A stretch of DNA of 64,000 nt from Hygrophila difformis (Eukaryota; Streptophyta; Magnoliopsida; Lamiales; Acanthaceae). The notes beneath the pieces are model-generated. The model ran no database searches and was not told the DNA's origin. It saw only the letters and a program-made list of their open reading frames with translations. Below are positions 33,742-45,886 of this stretch, piece by piece. The stretch lies in NCBI GenBank assembly GCA_030278955.1, contig JAOANR010000003.1:57591628-57655627 (forward strand), written 5' to 3'. How positions within the stretch are numbered: position 1 is the first letter of the stretch; each line of letters begins with the position of its first letter. Both the position numbers and the translations under genes were made by a program.

Positions 33742-35483
33742 GGATGAATCATACTATACGAGTATTGTAGCATAGTGCCAGTAGACAACAGGTTTTTTAG
33801 TTTTCGCTGGCCGTACATTCTGTCACGTGTACTATTATGTTCAGTTTTTCTTTTCTTTCTTTTCTCTTACTAGTATTACTTTTAACAAAATTTATTTATT
33901 TTCCCTGGCCTGTTGGCTTTACCAAAAAAAACAAAATTTATTTATTTTTAACCAAAGAAAAAACAAATTTATTTATTTATTTCTTTTTTAATAAAAGTTC
34001 TTTCACTTCTCTTCCTCTCACTCACGGTTGGTTGTCCCTACCAAAACGGTTGGTGAATGTCCACCCAATTCTTGAACAATTAATTTTGTGTAAAATGTGG
34101 CAAGGCGAAAATGGATAATCACAAAAACAAAAAAACTTATCATGTATCTTTCAAATTATAGATGATTAACGAGTTAAACTATTCGAACTTAATTTGGAAC
34201 TCGGCTCGAAAAAATTCTACTTGTATTAAAATTCTAGTCGAGACGGCTAAAGAGTTTGGGCTCGAGCTCAAATACATGATACTCATCAAGTATCAAGTAC
34301 TCATTTTTTATTATTATTTTATATATTTAAAAGGAAAAAATGAAAAAAAAACTAGAAAAGCTCAAATACTCGAGCTACTAGATTACTCGACTCAATTAGC
34401 AAAAAAAATAAATAAATAAATAAAAATTTGTTCTTTGATTTTGGCTACTCTTGAGCTCAACTCGACTCGTCCACAACCATTAAGCCTACCTCAAAGCAAC
34501 ACGTTGCATAAATATTTAATTTATATTTATTTTAAATATTAAAATACCTTTAATCTAAATATTTCCACTCAACTTAAAAAATTTGATTCATAAATAATGA
34601 AGCAGAAAAAATATTTTTAAATGAACCGGATACGATTAGAGCTTAAAATCAATTTTATCAAAAGTCAATTTTTAAACTACCCCACTTCTCATTATAATTC
34701 AAAATTTTTTAAAACGTGTATTAGTATGGCATTTAAAAAATGATTTAATTTATACATTAATATATGAATTTATAAATTAAAAAATATAGTACTTTGAAAG
34801 AAATATAACAATACATTATTGGTTGTGTAGCAGTGGAAAAATATTGCTCTCCGAAAAAAACCAATGGAAAAAGATTGGACTCAGAAATACTGGGTAATGC
34901 AAATTATATACAACCAAAGAAAATATAGCTAGTACTTCCTTCGTTTTTTTCGTTTTTTCAGTGACATGTTTTTATTACTTATGCTTTTTTAATAATTTTT
35001 ATTTTTAATTCCCCTTACATTCTCCATTTTTTTGGGTCTATTATACCGTCCTTGTCTCTTTGTTCAAAATTCAAATCGTATTTTCGCACATCAATATTTC
35101 AGAAATTTATCAATCTTGAAATCAATAATTGTTTTACAAAATAATTTCCCATTTTTGAATGAAAAGAGCATGATCAGATCAGATTCAGATCCATGCTTCA
35201 CCATACCCTCTCTGTCATTATTTTTTTTAAGGACTCGAAGTCAAAGAAAGAGTGGTGGAAATTCATGCTACACAAATTACAAAGGAATGAAGATGAAGGA
35301 TATGGGACTAAATGGAGAATCGAACCCCCAAACTATAAAATTAGAAGGTATAAACTTTGCCGCTTCGGCAAATCCTCATCCCTTCTCTTTTATTATTTGG
35401 GAAACATAATTATTCCAGAAAAGGAAAAAGAATCCGATGCGCCTAGTAAAACATACACAAGGGCAATCGTTTTTCTCGGGAAG
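33742..35483. other. Intergenic region upstream of the resistance gene
   Basis: AT-rich DNA with decayed repeat sequence. 34160-34500 contains CGAGCTCAA/ACTCGAGCT words typical of old dispersed repeats. No gene was recognised. The first 200 bases should include the resistance gene promoter. Confidence 0.55.
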
Positions 35484-35501
35484 CACACAAAGGCAATTGT
35501 T

Positions 35502-35754
35502 TTTTTTGGGTGACACAACCTAAAAAGGCTAGCAAAGAAGAAATGAAAAAAGAAAGAGCAAAGAAAAGGAAAGCATAACAAAAGCACGGATCAGGAAAAA
35601 ATCAATGCCGAAGCAAAACTTAATGTCTCAGGAAGACCTTGCCCGCAGCATCTTGGGCAAGGAGAGGAGCCAAGTCGTCAGGTGGAAAAACCCAAGTAGT
35701 ATAGAACTCTTCACTCCCAGCAGCCCTCTTAGCCAATGCATCCGCCGCATGATA
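35502..35754 (-). mobile_element. 5'-truncated LINE fragment (RNase H tail and 3' end)
   Basis: Read on the minus strand, the start encodes ADALAKRAAGSEEFYTTWVF, the end of a plant LINE RNase H domain, then a stop, a short 3' tail and an A-run (CACCCAAAAAAAA). An 18-bp duplication with one mismatch flanks it: CACACAAAGGCAATTGTT at 35484-35501 and CACACAAGGGCAATTGTT at 35755-35772. This fits target-primed insertion with strong 5' truncation. Confidence 0.8.
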
Positions 35755-35858
35755 CACACAAGGGCAATTGTTGATAAACTTTCAACAATTATATATTATT
35801 TGAGAATTATAAATTTAACAACTCTGACTTATCTTTGATGGTTTCAACAAAACAACTA

Positions 35859-36114
35859 CTCCCTCCGTCCCAATTGTAATGTCCCATTTGGACTTTTTAC
35901 ACTGTTCATTATGAATGTGTGATCTAAATTTTTGTTCTAGTTATATAAAAAAATATCAAATGAGATCTTATTGGATTCGTCTTTTCGCATAGTTTTAGAA
36001 TATATATTTTTATAATTTTTTTACTTGTCTACATTCTAAGATATTAACCGTTAAAGAAATGCATTGGATTGAGTGTCCAAAAGTTTTGAGACATTTCAAA
36101 TTGAATAGAGGAAG
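35859..36114. mobile_element. Stowaway-type MITE, 256 bp
   Basis: It starts CTCCCTCCGTCCCAATTGTA and ends, in reverse, CTTCCTCTATTCAATTTGAA, with TA at 35857-35858 and 36115-36116. The interior word GGATTCGTCT is shared with the other Stowaway element. Confidence 0.85.
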
Positions 36115-36491
36115 TACTATATAAGTTTTTTGTTTTTTGTTTGAAATTGGCCAGAGAAATCGAAATCGTAGTCAGGCCACGACACACATACAATAATATT
36201 TTTACAGACATGTAACAGTTAAATTAGCATTTAGCAAGACTTAATTTGGAATATTAGTACGTTGAGCTGTTAAGCAAGCCGAGCGATGCCAAGTAATGGA
36301 TACTTCGAGTTCAACTCAGTTAATAAACGAGCCAAGTCGAACTTACCTCGTTTATTAAACGAATATTAAAATAAGCTTAACTTGGCTCATTAAGCCAAAC
36401 GAATCAGAGTTTGAGAGTTTAACGAGCCCAACTAGCTCAATTTCAAAAAAAAATAACTTCTCACGTTGAAACACACGGAGATTGGATAACT

Positions 36492-36979
36492 GTGAAACGG
36501 CCTTCTCGGAAGCCTCGGTTTGATCAGACCAAGGCTAGGGTTTCTAATCTAGTTACACCAAATCCTCCACAGAACCGCACATCATTAGATGATCGGACAA
36601 CTAAACATGGAAAAGAATTAGTGGTTACAGCCCCCACGGAGATAAAGGTTGCGACCTTGGGCACAAACTCGGAGCTCGCATCGGATCTCACTAATCGAAA
36701 GATAAAGGGGAAGCGGCAAGCCGGCAACGTATCTCTAAAAGGGATGATGGCTCTACATCGACGAGTAATTCATTCCATGCACTAGAATATGTTGATAGTA
36801 CAAGGGAAATTGTTCTCCCAACTCACCAGGGTTCACAGGATCAAGACTTTGTGCCTAGAGAAAAGTTTAAGCTACTGGATAACTCTCTTTTTGATTTGGC
36901 GGAGGATGACCCACACATGGACACTGAGGATGCTGAAGCGCGGGGACTGGTCACTCTTAAACCCGCTATTAATGTTTGA
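36492..36979 (+). pseudogene. LINE ORF1 C-terminal remnant
   Basis: Lys/Arg-rich sequence with at least one frameshift near 36720-36740. The final frame ends at TGA 36977-36979, overlapping the ORF2 start ATG (36972), an arrangement common in LINEs. The N-terminal gag-like part and zinc knuckles are missing or unrecognised. Confidence 0.55.
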
Positions 36980-37784
36980 GTTCAACAATTTCTCCGTCCT
37001 CTCATGGAATGTGCATGGAGCCATGAGTAGGTATAAACAACGCCACATCTCGGATGTGCTTAGACAAGCTAGACCTTCGGTTTTTGTCGTGTTAGAACCG
37101 CAAGGATTATTTGATCGATTGAGAGTCATGCTCTATCGCCTTGGGTATGAAGCTCTGCACATTATTGAGTGTGAAGGTAGGGCAGGCGGACTTTGGGTCC
37201 TCATTCAGATGGGCTCGCCCTTCACATACAACGTTATCCTTCACCAGTCAAGATTGGTTACACTGGGTATTCACTGTGGCTCTTCTTCTTGGACTTTGAC
37301 TGCCATCTATGCTAGTCCTTGCTTACGGGATAGGGAAGCTGATTGGAATAATTTAAGGCATGTTAGCAGTATTATTCAAGGGCCATGGCTAACAATAGGC
37401 GATTGGAACGCTATTGCTTTTGTTTCGGAATCAGTAGGCCTGGCGGAACATCCACGCCAGTGTGAGCACTTTCGAGCGGTTCTGGATGATTGTGGACTTG
37501 AGACGATTCATACTATTGGTGACCCTTTCACTTGGCAGAAAAACAATTCGGGAGGTCCTCTTGCTCGTAAAAGGCTTGATCGGGCAGCCGCCAATGTTGA
37601 ATGGATCACTGCGTTCCGTAATGGATTTGTGGAAGTTATGCAGCGTCGATCATCTGACCATAATAGCCTCCTGCTTATATGTGCCGCCAAGGACAGAATT
37701 CAAGGCTCTCGCCCTTTTAGGTGGGAGATGGCTTGGTCTACTCACCCACTTTACTCTAATATTGTGGATGCAGTGATAATGACC
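36972..37784 (+). pseudogene. LINE ORF2, endonuclease domain
   Basis: An AP-endonuclease-like domain with LSWNVHGAMS, VVLEPQ, TAIYASP, TIGDWNAI and a final SSDHNSLLL, the expected catalytic order of a plant LINE nicking enzyme. The frame is cut at about 37785 by the 4.5-kb insertion; downstream codons no longer match a LINE. Confidence 0.85.
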
Positions 37785-40700
37785 AGAAATGTCCATTATT
37801 TTCAATCCATTTCCGTGTCTGAAACGGGCATTTGATCGCATTCTGGTCTTATATTAAATAAGAAAGCAGTTAAATTGGACTGATTTATGCATATTTTGTA
37901 AAAATAATAAGCTGGTATGAAAAATGCATAAATATGTAATTTTATTACGCATTTATGTTAGAAAAATCCAAAAACATGAGAAAAAGAAAAGAAAAGAAAA
38001 AGGAATGAAAAAGATGGGCAAAATAATAAAATAGGCCCACGAAATACAAAAGATGGGAAAAGAAAGAAAAACCCACAAAAATATATGTTTTGGCCCACCA
38101 GGCCCAATAAGGCGAGCCAGTCGCGGGACTGTGCCCTGTCGCGAGACGTGACCTCGCGACTGGGGGCAGTCTGGCGACACAACACCCCAACTGAAGAGAA
38201 GGCCAGTCCTGGAACATCCTGTCGCTAGCCCCGTGGCGCGAACCATGGTCTAGCGACACACGAAGGTTCCGCGCCACAACTCGCAGATGGAGAAAGAACC
38301 CTGTCGCTAGCCACCCGTGTCGCGATACATGGCCTCGCGACAGGGAGGTTTCTCGCGCCACAGAAGGAGAAATCAAAAGAAAGCCAAGACCCAGTCGTGA
38401 AGCTTTGCAACATAAGGCCTCGTTTCGCGCCACAACGCGTGATCCCGCGACATGGCTGAGATGTGTGTGATGTCTTGCGACACAATGGGCTTCAGACCAA
38501 GGCCCATGGGCCTAGGGTTTCACCTCTATAAATATGTGGTGATCCCAAGGTGCCAAGGAGTTAGAAATTCATTTTGCTTGAAGACAGATTGGAGAAACTC
38601 TCTCTATGTAGTTCTTAGTTTAGGTTTATTTTTATTTTTTTTGTATTATTTAATTTGAGCCATAGTTTAGCTTAGTTTAATTTAATTTTATGTTGTTTTC
38701 TTGTTTAAGCAGCATAGGTAGCCACTGTTCACAGTTTCATTTTATGTTATTTAGTTTGATTTTAGGGTTTGTAATACTCAAATGATGGGTATTAACAAAC
38801 CTCATTAATAAAGTGGAAAAATATTCACCAAGTTGTGTCCCAAAACCATGAAATGGGTCTCACAACCCATGGATTTAATGCTTTCCTCTTTATTTTTGGG
38901 TCATTTGACCTTTATTTTTGTTTTTATGCTTACTGTTCTTATTTTCTTGGATAATGGAGCATGTTTGGGTGTAATCAACCCTAGATTAGGATTTGCCTTA
39001 TTTTAAATATTGTCTAGTTTATTTCATTTTTATGCAAGCATGTTCTAGGTAGATTTAAATTCTTGTTTGGTTATTTTGGGCTAGAATCACTTTTTGATCT
39101 GAAATAGGGTAAATCACGCTGTTTGCATGCTACTGTTCCACTTTTGCTTTTCTGACTCGTGTCCTGAACCACCCATGTCGCCAACCTCTTCCTGTCGCGA
39201 GGCCACGTCTAGCGACAGGAAGGTTGTTTCGCGACATGGATGCTTAGGGACACTTGTCTTCATATTTTGAAAACCTCAGTCGCGAGGCACTCCTGTCGAG
39301 AACCCACAGTTCGCGACACAACCCCTGCTTAGCGACTGAGAACCAAAACTCTTGCATTTTTTTGTGATAAGGCTCTGTCGAGAAACCCCTGTTGCGAACC
39401 CACGGTTTGCGACACACTTTTGTTTCGAGACAGGAAATTATGCCTTGTTAAAATCTTTGAAAATCCAGTCGCCAGACCATCCTGTCGCGAGGCCACGTCT
39501 CGCGACACAATCCCCAACTCTAGCGACTGGGACCCAAACACTTAGAAAATTTTCAGCTAAGCTTTGTGGCGCCAGACTCCTGTCGCGGGACCATGTCTTG
39601 CGACACAACCCCAGTCTAGCGACATAAAGCCTAGTCTGCCAAAATTTCTAAATGCCATCCTGTCGAGATACCCATGTCGCGAGCCTAGGCTCGCGACACA
39701 AATTATGGTATCATGACAGGACCCTCATCTGTTTTAAACCTCAAATTTCTGATCTTTAATCCTCTATTATACTGCATCACTCACATTTTAACCCCACGGG
39801 TTAAGATGTAATATCCCAAGATTGCAGTATAAGGCGTTATGCTGCCAAAATTTTGATTCTCCATTTTCTCCACTTACATAATTGAACCCTTAAATCAATG
39901 ATTAGAGATCATGATTAGCAATAATTAAGGTCAATAATTACCATGATTAAAGGATTTTTGTTCAATTCTCACTAAAACACTTTTCTATAAACAAACTTGA
40001 ATGCCTTAAGCAGATAATCTGGACTATAATTAATTATGGCATGAAGGATTATTTAAGTCATTAATTATAGATTAATTCCATGTCCATGCATGAGAAACCA
40101 ATGTCTCTCATGCAAGGAATCCCTTTTTATTATTTTGTCTTTCTCGTGCTTGCGTGAAACAACTAGTAAGGAATGTATCATACTAATGTTGGCGGGTCCC
40201 ACACGGATAAACTAGCTCGTAGTCTGAATATTACTTACTAGCTGTTATTTTGCATGGTCTGGGTAGTGGTCAGTGGAAGCCTTGGCGGTTCGTCCATCCG
40301 GGATTATAATAGCTGCTCAGCTGACCCCTATCCGGATACAATTTTATTTTCTTATCTTAATTTAAAACCTGAATTTTGAGCTGTAATATTATCAAATAAT
40401 GTCGATCAACATTATTTGAATAATACTACAGTAAGAAAACATGTAGGTCTTTCTCTCAGTTCACAGATAGCACGAGTCTGGATAACAGCGATCACTGTTA
40501 TTCTAGGCAGTTGCTATCTAAAAACTTCCCATCTTGAATAACCAGGAACTGGATAGTAGATGTTTGCAGTCCAGGTTATCCTGATTATTTCAGTCATATT
40601 TTAGCCAACCAATTCTTCTCATCTCCGGCTATTTCATCTCTGTGTTTCGCATTCTGTCTAAACCCGCCTTATATTTTGGGTTATTTTAATTTTACACTTC

Positions 40701-42275
40701 TCCTATAAATTTATGCATGATATTATTATGTAAATATTGTGGTCAATATTATTTTGGGATCCTTCCCTTGGACACTAGAAGTCTTGATTTTTAATCAGAT
40801 ACTGCGTGTTAAATCTCCAACAAAAATTCATTTATGAAATCCGGATCTAAGTAAGGGATAAATTCCTCAGTTATGACTAATTCATATTCCACCGGGGGTT
40901 GATTTTGGGAAATTAGAAGCAGAGTCAGCGATTAGGTCTCATCTAGACTGAAAGGATCTGTGTTCTTATTGAGAGTCTAGTACCTGTTTAGGGAATGATT
41001 TTCAAAATCCTTTATTTTCCAAAATTACTGTGTATTGAGAATTTAGTCTTAACTATCACACCGAGATGGGATCCACTTGGATTCAAATACAGTGTGTTAG
41101 ATATTTCTAAAAGAACAATGCGTAGGCCTTGGTTATTTTCTAAAGATAGGGTTGAGTTCCTTTCAACTGCTATTCTCTTCTGCCAAAGCCTATTTTCGAG
41201 TCCTGAGTGAGTGCATCCGGAACGAATTAATTTATTAATTCGTTTCATTAGTTTGTATCTCATAACCACCCAGAAGGAAGTGAACGCTGTATGTAGTTCA
41301 CCGAGAGTTGGGAATTCTTGATCCACATCCGGTCATCCTGACTGGGGGCTCTTCTTATACTACCAGGGTAACTCTTTCAAAACCTCCGAGTGATAGAATT
41401 TAAAATGCTTTCTTTACCGCTTTCTTTTAAATGTTTTCTTTAGAGGTCACTCGGTTGTATTGAGAGTAGTGGAACTGCTTCTAGGTTTGAGAGTTATGGG
41501 ATAGTTCAGGCTTGATTAGAATCTTTGGGTGTGACATGGGAGAATGATATCAGTACTTGACACTTCAACTAATGAATTATCAGGTGTTGCTTATCCACCA
41601 CAGATAAATGACACGTTCCGACGGGAGCAGTCGTAAGTCTGTGGTATCTTAGAATCTGTTTTCTTAAGAGCATGTAGACTCACACTGTAAGTACCTGGTC
41701 AAAGGGAAAACAGTGCTGAGAGCATGAGAATTAGCTATCTGACATAAGTATCCCAAGCAAAGATCTGTGTATAAAAACGGAAGTTTAATAGTGCTTTATC
41801 TGAATCTTGTCCAATTTTGATTCTTTTCTTCCTGTCTCATTTTATCTGCTTTCATAGAGTAAAATTACCTGCTTTCTAGACCTAATTTTAATTGCTTTGT
41901 AGCTTAACCTTATCTGCATTATAGAATAGAATTTTACGTGTTTTGTAGAATAGCCTTAATTATTTTCTCGACTAGCTTTATTTCAGTAAAGTAGTTGTTA
42001 GTCAACTTCTCAAACTTATTCGAGTAACCGAGTTGAAAATCTTATAAAATGACATGGGCCATGCTTCTATCGCACATCCTCCAGTGAACGATCCGGTCTT
42101 ACTATAAATTACTGCAATTTTTGACACCGTGCGCTTTCGGGCCACAGTTTCTTAACACGAGTAATAAAAACGTGACAACCTATACATATATCCCTAATCC
42201 CAACTTCATCTTCATAATCGATTTTCATTAAATAAAAATAAAAAACTGGGATTATCTTACTTTTTAGAAAATACT
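37785..42275. mobile_element. 4.5-kb LTR-like insertion inside the LINE
   Basis: The LINE reading frame breaks after IVDAV and resumes at QGNCQKFHAAW near 42277. The inserted block starts near TGATAATGACCAGAAATG and has a TATA-like CTCTATAAATATG at about 38523. It lacks gag and pol domains, which suggests a long solo LTR of a Ty3-type element. Two GC-rich arrays of TCGCGAC/GTCGCGA words occur at about 38110-38500 and 39165-39720. I could not find a clean target duplication, so both the boundaries and the class are uncertain. Confidence 0.55.
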
Positions 42276-42276
42276 C

Positions 42277-43404
42277 GTGCAAGGAAATTGTCAAAAGTTT
42301 CATGCAGCATGGTCTTGGGATAATACTACTCTCAATCAACGTCTTACTCAAGTTAAAGATTCTTTAATATACTTCAACACCCACACTTTTGGTAACATCA
42401 CCAAGAGGAAAAACAAGCTCTTGCGCCGCATTGCAGGGTTCCAGCGTGTGCTGCATGGTATTGATTCAGCCTGCATGCATCGTCTTGAAGCTCAACTCTT
42501 AAAAGAATTGGATGACGTGTTAGCTCAAGAAGAGATTTTATGGTTTCAAAAGTCTCGCGACAGACGTATATGGCTGGGGGATCATAACACCCGCTATTTT
42601 CATGGACAGACTTGTATTCGTCGGCAAAGAGGTAAAATACTGGGGATGGATATTGACGGTCAGTGGGAGACGGATGATCATACCCTCCAAACTCATGTCA
42701 GAAATCATTTTTGTTGGCTTTTTAGGCAGTCTGATCAGGGCTCACCCCATAATGGATCCCTCTCGTCCCTGCCACCTTTGGTCAATGCTGATAGCTTGGA
42801 CAGGGAAGTCCATATTGGTGAAGTTGAAAGGGCAGTCAAAGATATAAATGGATGTTCGGCCCCTGGACCCGATGGCTTCCCCGCCAAATTCTACCAACTC
42901 TATTGGAATACGGTTGGTCATGATCTATGGGTTTTTGTTCGCCAAGCTTTTACTGAAGGCTCCTTTGATCAAGCTATTTCAGCTACTTTCATTTGTCTGA
43001 TTCCGAAGACGGCTATCCCGAAAGAAATTCGTCATTATCGTCCCATCATCTTGTGCAATGTGTGTTATAAGGTGCTTACCAAGGTCATTGTTAATCGCAT
43101 GCGGCCTTTGTTGAATGACTTCATTGGGGAGTCCCAATCAGCTTTTTTGCCCGGGCGAGGGACCGCGGGAAATTCTATAATTCTTCAAGAGACAGTAACG
43201 GCTTTCAAAAATCCTAGGCGTCGCTCCGAGGATTTCATTATTAAAGTCGATTTGGAGAATGCCTACGACAACATTTGTTGGGATTTTCTTGACACATGCC
43301 TTAGAGATATGAATATCCCGGATCAGCTTAAAACCATCATCATGTTTTGTATCCGGTCCCCTACGTATGCTATTCTTTGGAATGGCACGACCTTGCAGCC
43401 TTTC
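42277..43404 (+). pseudogene. LINE ORF2, linker and first part of reverse transcriptase
   Basis: After the insertion the frame is open and encodes the LINE linker (WFQKSRDRRIWLGDHNTRYF) and the first reverse transcriptase blocks: APGPDGFPAKFY, SATFICLIPK, YRPIILCNV, SAFLPGRG, KVDLENAYD with a catalytic Asp. It is cut at 43405 by the solo LTR, before the (F/Y)ADD block. Confidence 0.88.
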
Positions 43405-45881
43405 TGTAATACCCGAGAATTTTGCAACATAAAATAAATAAATAAATAAATAAATAAATAAATATAATAAACATGAGAAAGGGATAAAGAATCATAAAAG
43501 ATGAGAAATGAAATTTAAATTAAAAAGGAAACAAAATTCCGAGAACGCGGGAATCCGAAGGCAATTTAATTGAATAAATGGTTACAGGGGGACCCGACAC
43601 CGATAGACTCAATAACTCGAGTCCAAATATAAATTTAGGTCCGAGTAAAATTAAGATAGGAAATCGGAGCCCGAAGATACCCCGGAAATCGGAATTCGGG
43701 AGCATAGAGGGATAGAAATCCGAAAGAGAGGAGGAAAGGCACGACGGATCGCACGACCCGCCCGGACCGAAGTCCAGGCAAAGTCGGCGCGGTGGCCGCG
43801 CGGTCCATAGGCATTGGGCGCGCCACGACCGCGCCACGCGACAGATTCGCCCGTTGCGTGAATCTCTCGCCCGAACGCGGATTTTTCGACTTTCGGTTGA
43901 ACATCTTTCGACTCTAGACTCTTAGGGTCAGATCTTGGAGGCCCTAGGTCTTAGTTATCTATAAATAAGACCTTCTAAGAGCTCCGAATACATTTGAAAC
44001 CCTACGAAATCTCTCTATACACATCAAACCCTAATCCCGGAGTCGTCGAAGGCACGAAGGCATTCAAAGACGGAATCTTGGACGAATTTCGGAGATCCCC
44101 GTCGCTGTGGAAAGCCTTGATCCATTCTTTTCCATATGTGATTCGAAAACGAATCCTAATTCGATCTTTTTCTATTCTAAACCCCGATCCGGATCGAGAG
44201 CGAAGAACCCGACAAACGGAGAGGATAAACGGAGGACTGGAAGCCACGTCTCCGAATCGACAGTCCCGGACGCTCAAACAATCTGTAAGTTAACACTTAC
44301 ATGGTTTTGGGATTAATTAAAACACGAAACCTAAAAGCTTAATCGAATCTTGCAAAAATCTGTCAACGTATGTTTTCTACCGGTGCAACAGTTTTGTCTA
44401 ATTTTTCCGAACGTTAAAACAACTTCGAACGGAAAAACTTAAAACACGAAAAACATTCCTAAGGCTTATATCTATCTACTGTAAAAGTTTTAGAATTTTT
44501 AGAGACGATTTGATATGTGAAATCTACCCGAAACCGAACTGCTAAAACTTGGACCTTGAAATTCTTGACAGAACTCAGGTCCGATCTTGATCACGCTTTT
44601 GACATTAGTTCCAGACCGATTTAGATCTTTAGCCGAACATGAAAGTTGTAGATAAATGTCTTAAGAAGGTTTCTGTAAAATTTCATTAAGTTTGGAGTTG
44701 ATTTGCTATGGTAGATCTTGATAATCTTGAACTGCTGTACACGAAATTCGGACAGATTAATGATATGACGAAAATTGATGTTTTTGACCTGTTTCGGTAT
44801 CTCGCATTGAAAAAGTTAAAACACGAAAGTTGTTCATCTCGATGTTTCTGAGTAAGTGGTAAACTTTCAGAATTTTTGGAATTAAACTCGATTTTTAATG
44901 AATTTCAGAGTAAACAGTGGCTTACCAGGAGTTAAATCTTGAAATCTTGTTGAAACGGTGAAATTAGCCTTTAAGGTTGAAACGAGTAGAAATTCTTTGA
45001 AATAAGATACACGAAACGAGAAGGTTAAAATATTGCGGGTTATGACTAAGCTAGACACTGTCAATGTTCTCTGCGGCTTGGGACATAAGAGCCCAAGTGT
45101 ATGTCTAGGTTGACGTAAGAGCCCTGGCGAAACACTGATCGTATGGCTAGCGGACGGATTAACTCTAATTAAAAGATCGACCATGATACTTACGGACATA
45201 AGAGCCCAGGCGTAAGGCTGGCGGACATAAGAGCCCTAGCGATGGTGATCTCTAAAAGATATGAAACGAGAAGTTTATGAGAATTCCAAACTTAAATCCG
45301 TATTACATTGTGTTTTTAAATTATGGCAATTTATTTAATTACTTTGCAAGCTATATTTATGATCTTATGAAATCCATGACTTTTAAATTATGCGATTAAA
45401 TGAATAGATTAAATTATGCACATGTTTTCCTTAAATTTAATTAAAGGCTTTGAAACCTCATAAACATGTACGTGTTAACTTACTCAGCACGTAGTGCTGA
45501 CCCAAACCATATTTTCTTTTTCCTTATTCTACAGAGTGTGAAGAATATGCATCCACATATGCATACATGGGAATTTTGGGGAATTACATTGTATTTTAAA
45601 TTTTGTTTAGACTAGATCTTGCATGAACGGGCCTGTTTAACTCGTGTACTGGCCATGTTGGCCCTATTTTTAAATTCCGCTGCATTATATATGTAAATAT
45701 TATTTTCCGCTGCAACTCTGATGTAATATTTTTAGATTATATATAAATGGGCTGATTGAATGTTTTAAATTCTGAAAACCATAGCCTTGCATCTCTTTAG
45801 CGAGCTCGGAGAAACCGTGTCTTGCTAGGGAGGTGTGGCGGTGACACCCCGACCTGGGTGACCAAAAACCTGGGTGTTACA
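43405..45881. mobile_element. Solo LTR, 2477 bp
   Basis: It begins TGTAATACCCGAG and ends ACCTGGGTGTTACA, so TG..CA with inverted termini TGTAAYACCC. The 5-bp CTTTC at 43400-43404 is repeated at 45882-45886. Removing it restores the LINE frame (LQPF|SPGRGIRKGDPLSP). It has a TATA-like CTATAAATAAG at about 43961 and no coding domain. An (AATA)n microsatellite starts at about 43434. The long LTR suits a Ty3-type element, class not proven. Confidence 0.88.
45081..45235. repeat. Short minisatellite inside the solo LTR
   Basis: Four imperfect units around GGACATAAGAGCCC(A/T)GGCG are spread over about 150 bp with spacers containing GGCTAGCGGAC or similar. Confidence 0.75.
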
Positions 45882-45886
45882 CTTTC

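Noticed and set aside
32774..33818. Long ORFs overlapping the resistance gene in other frames on both strands
   Set aside because: They are shadows of the intact NB-LRR frame, which has all motifs in order.
37945..38485. 162-codon and 86-codon ORFs on the minus strand in the 4.5-kb insertion
   Set aside because: They are translations of the TCGCGA array and low-complexity Phe/Leu tract, with no domain.
37785..42275. Clean target duplication for the 4.5-kb insertion
   Set aside because: I tested several TG..CA boundaries. None gave matching 4-6 bp flanks, so no duplication is claimed.
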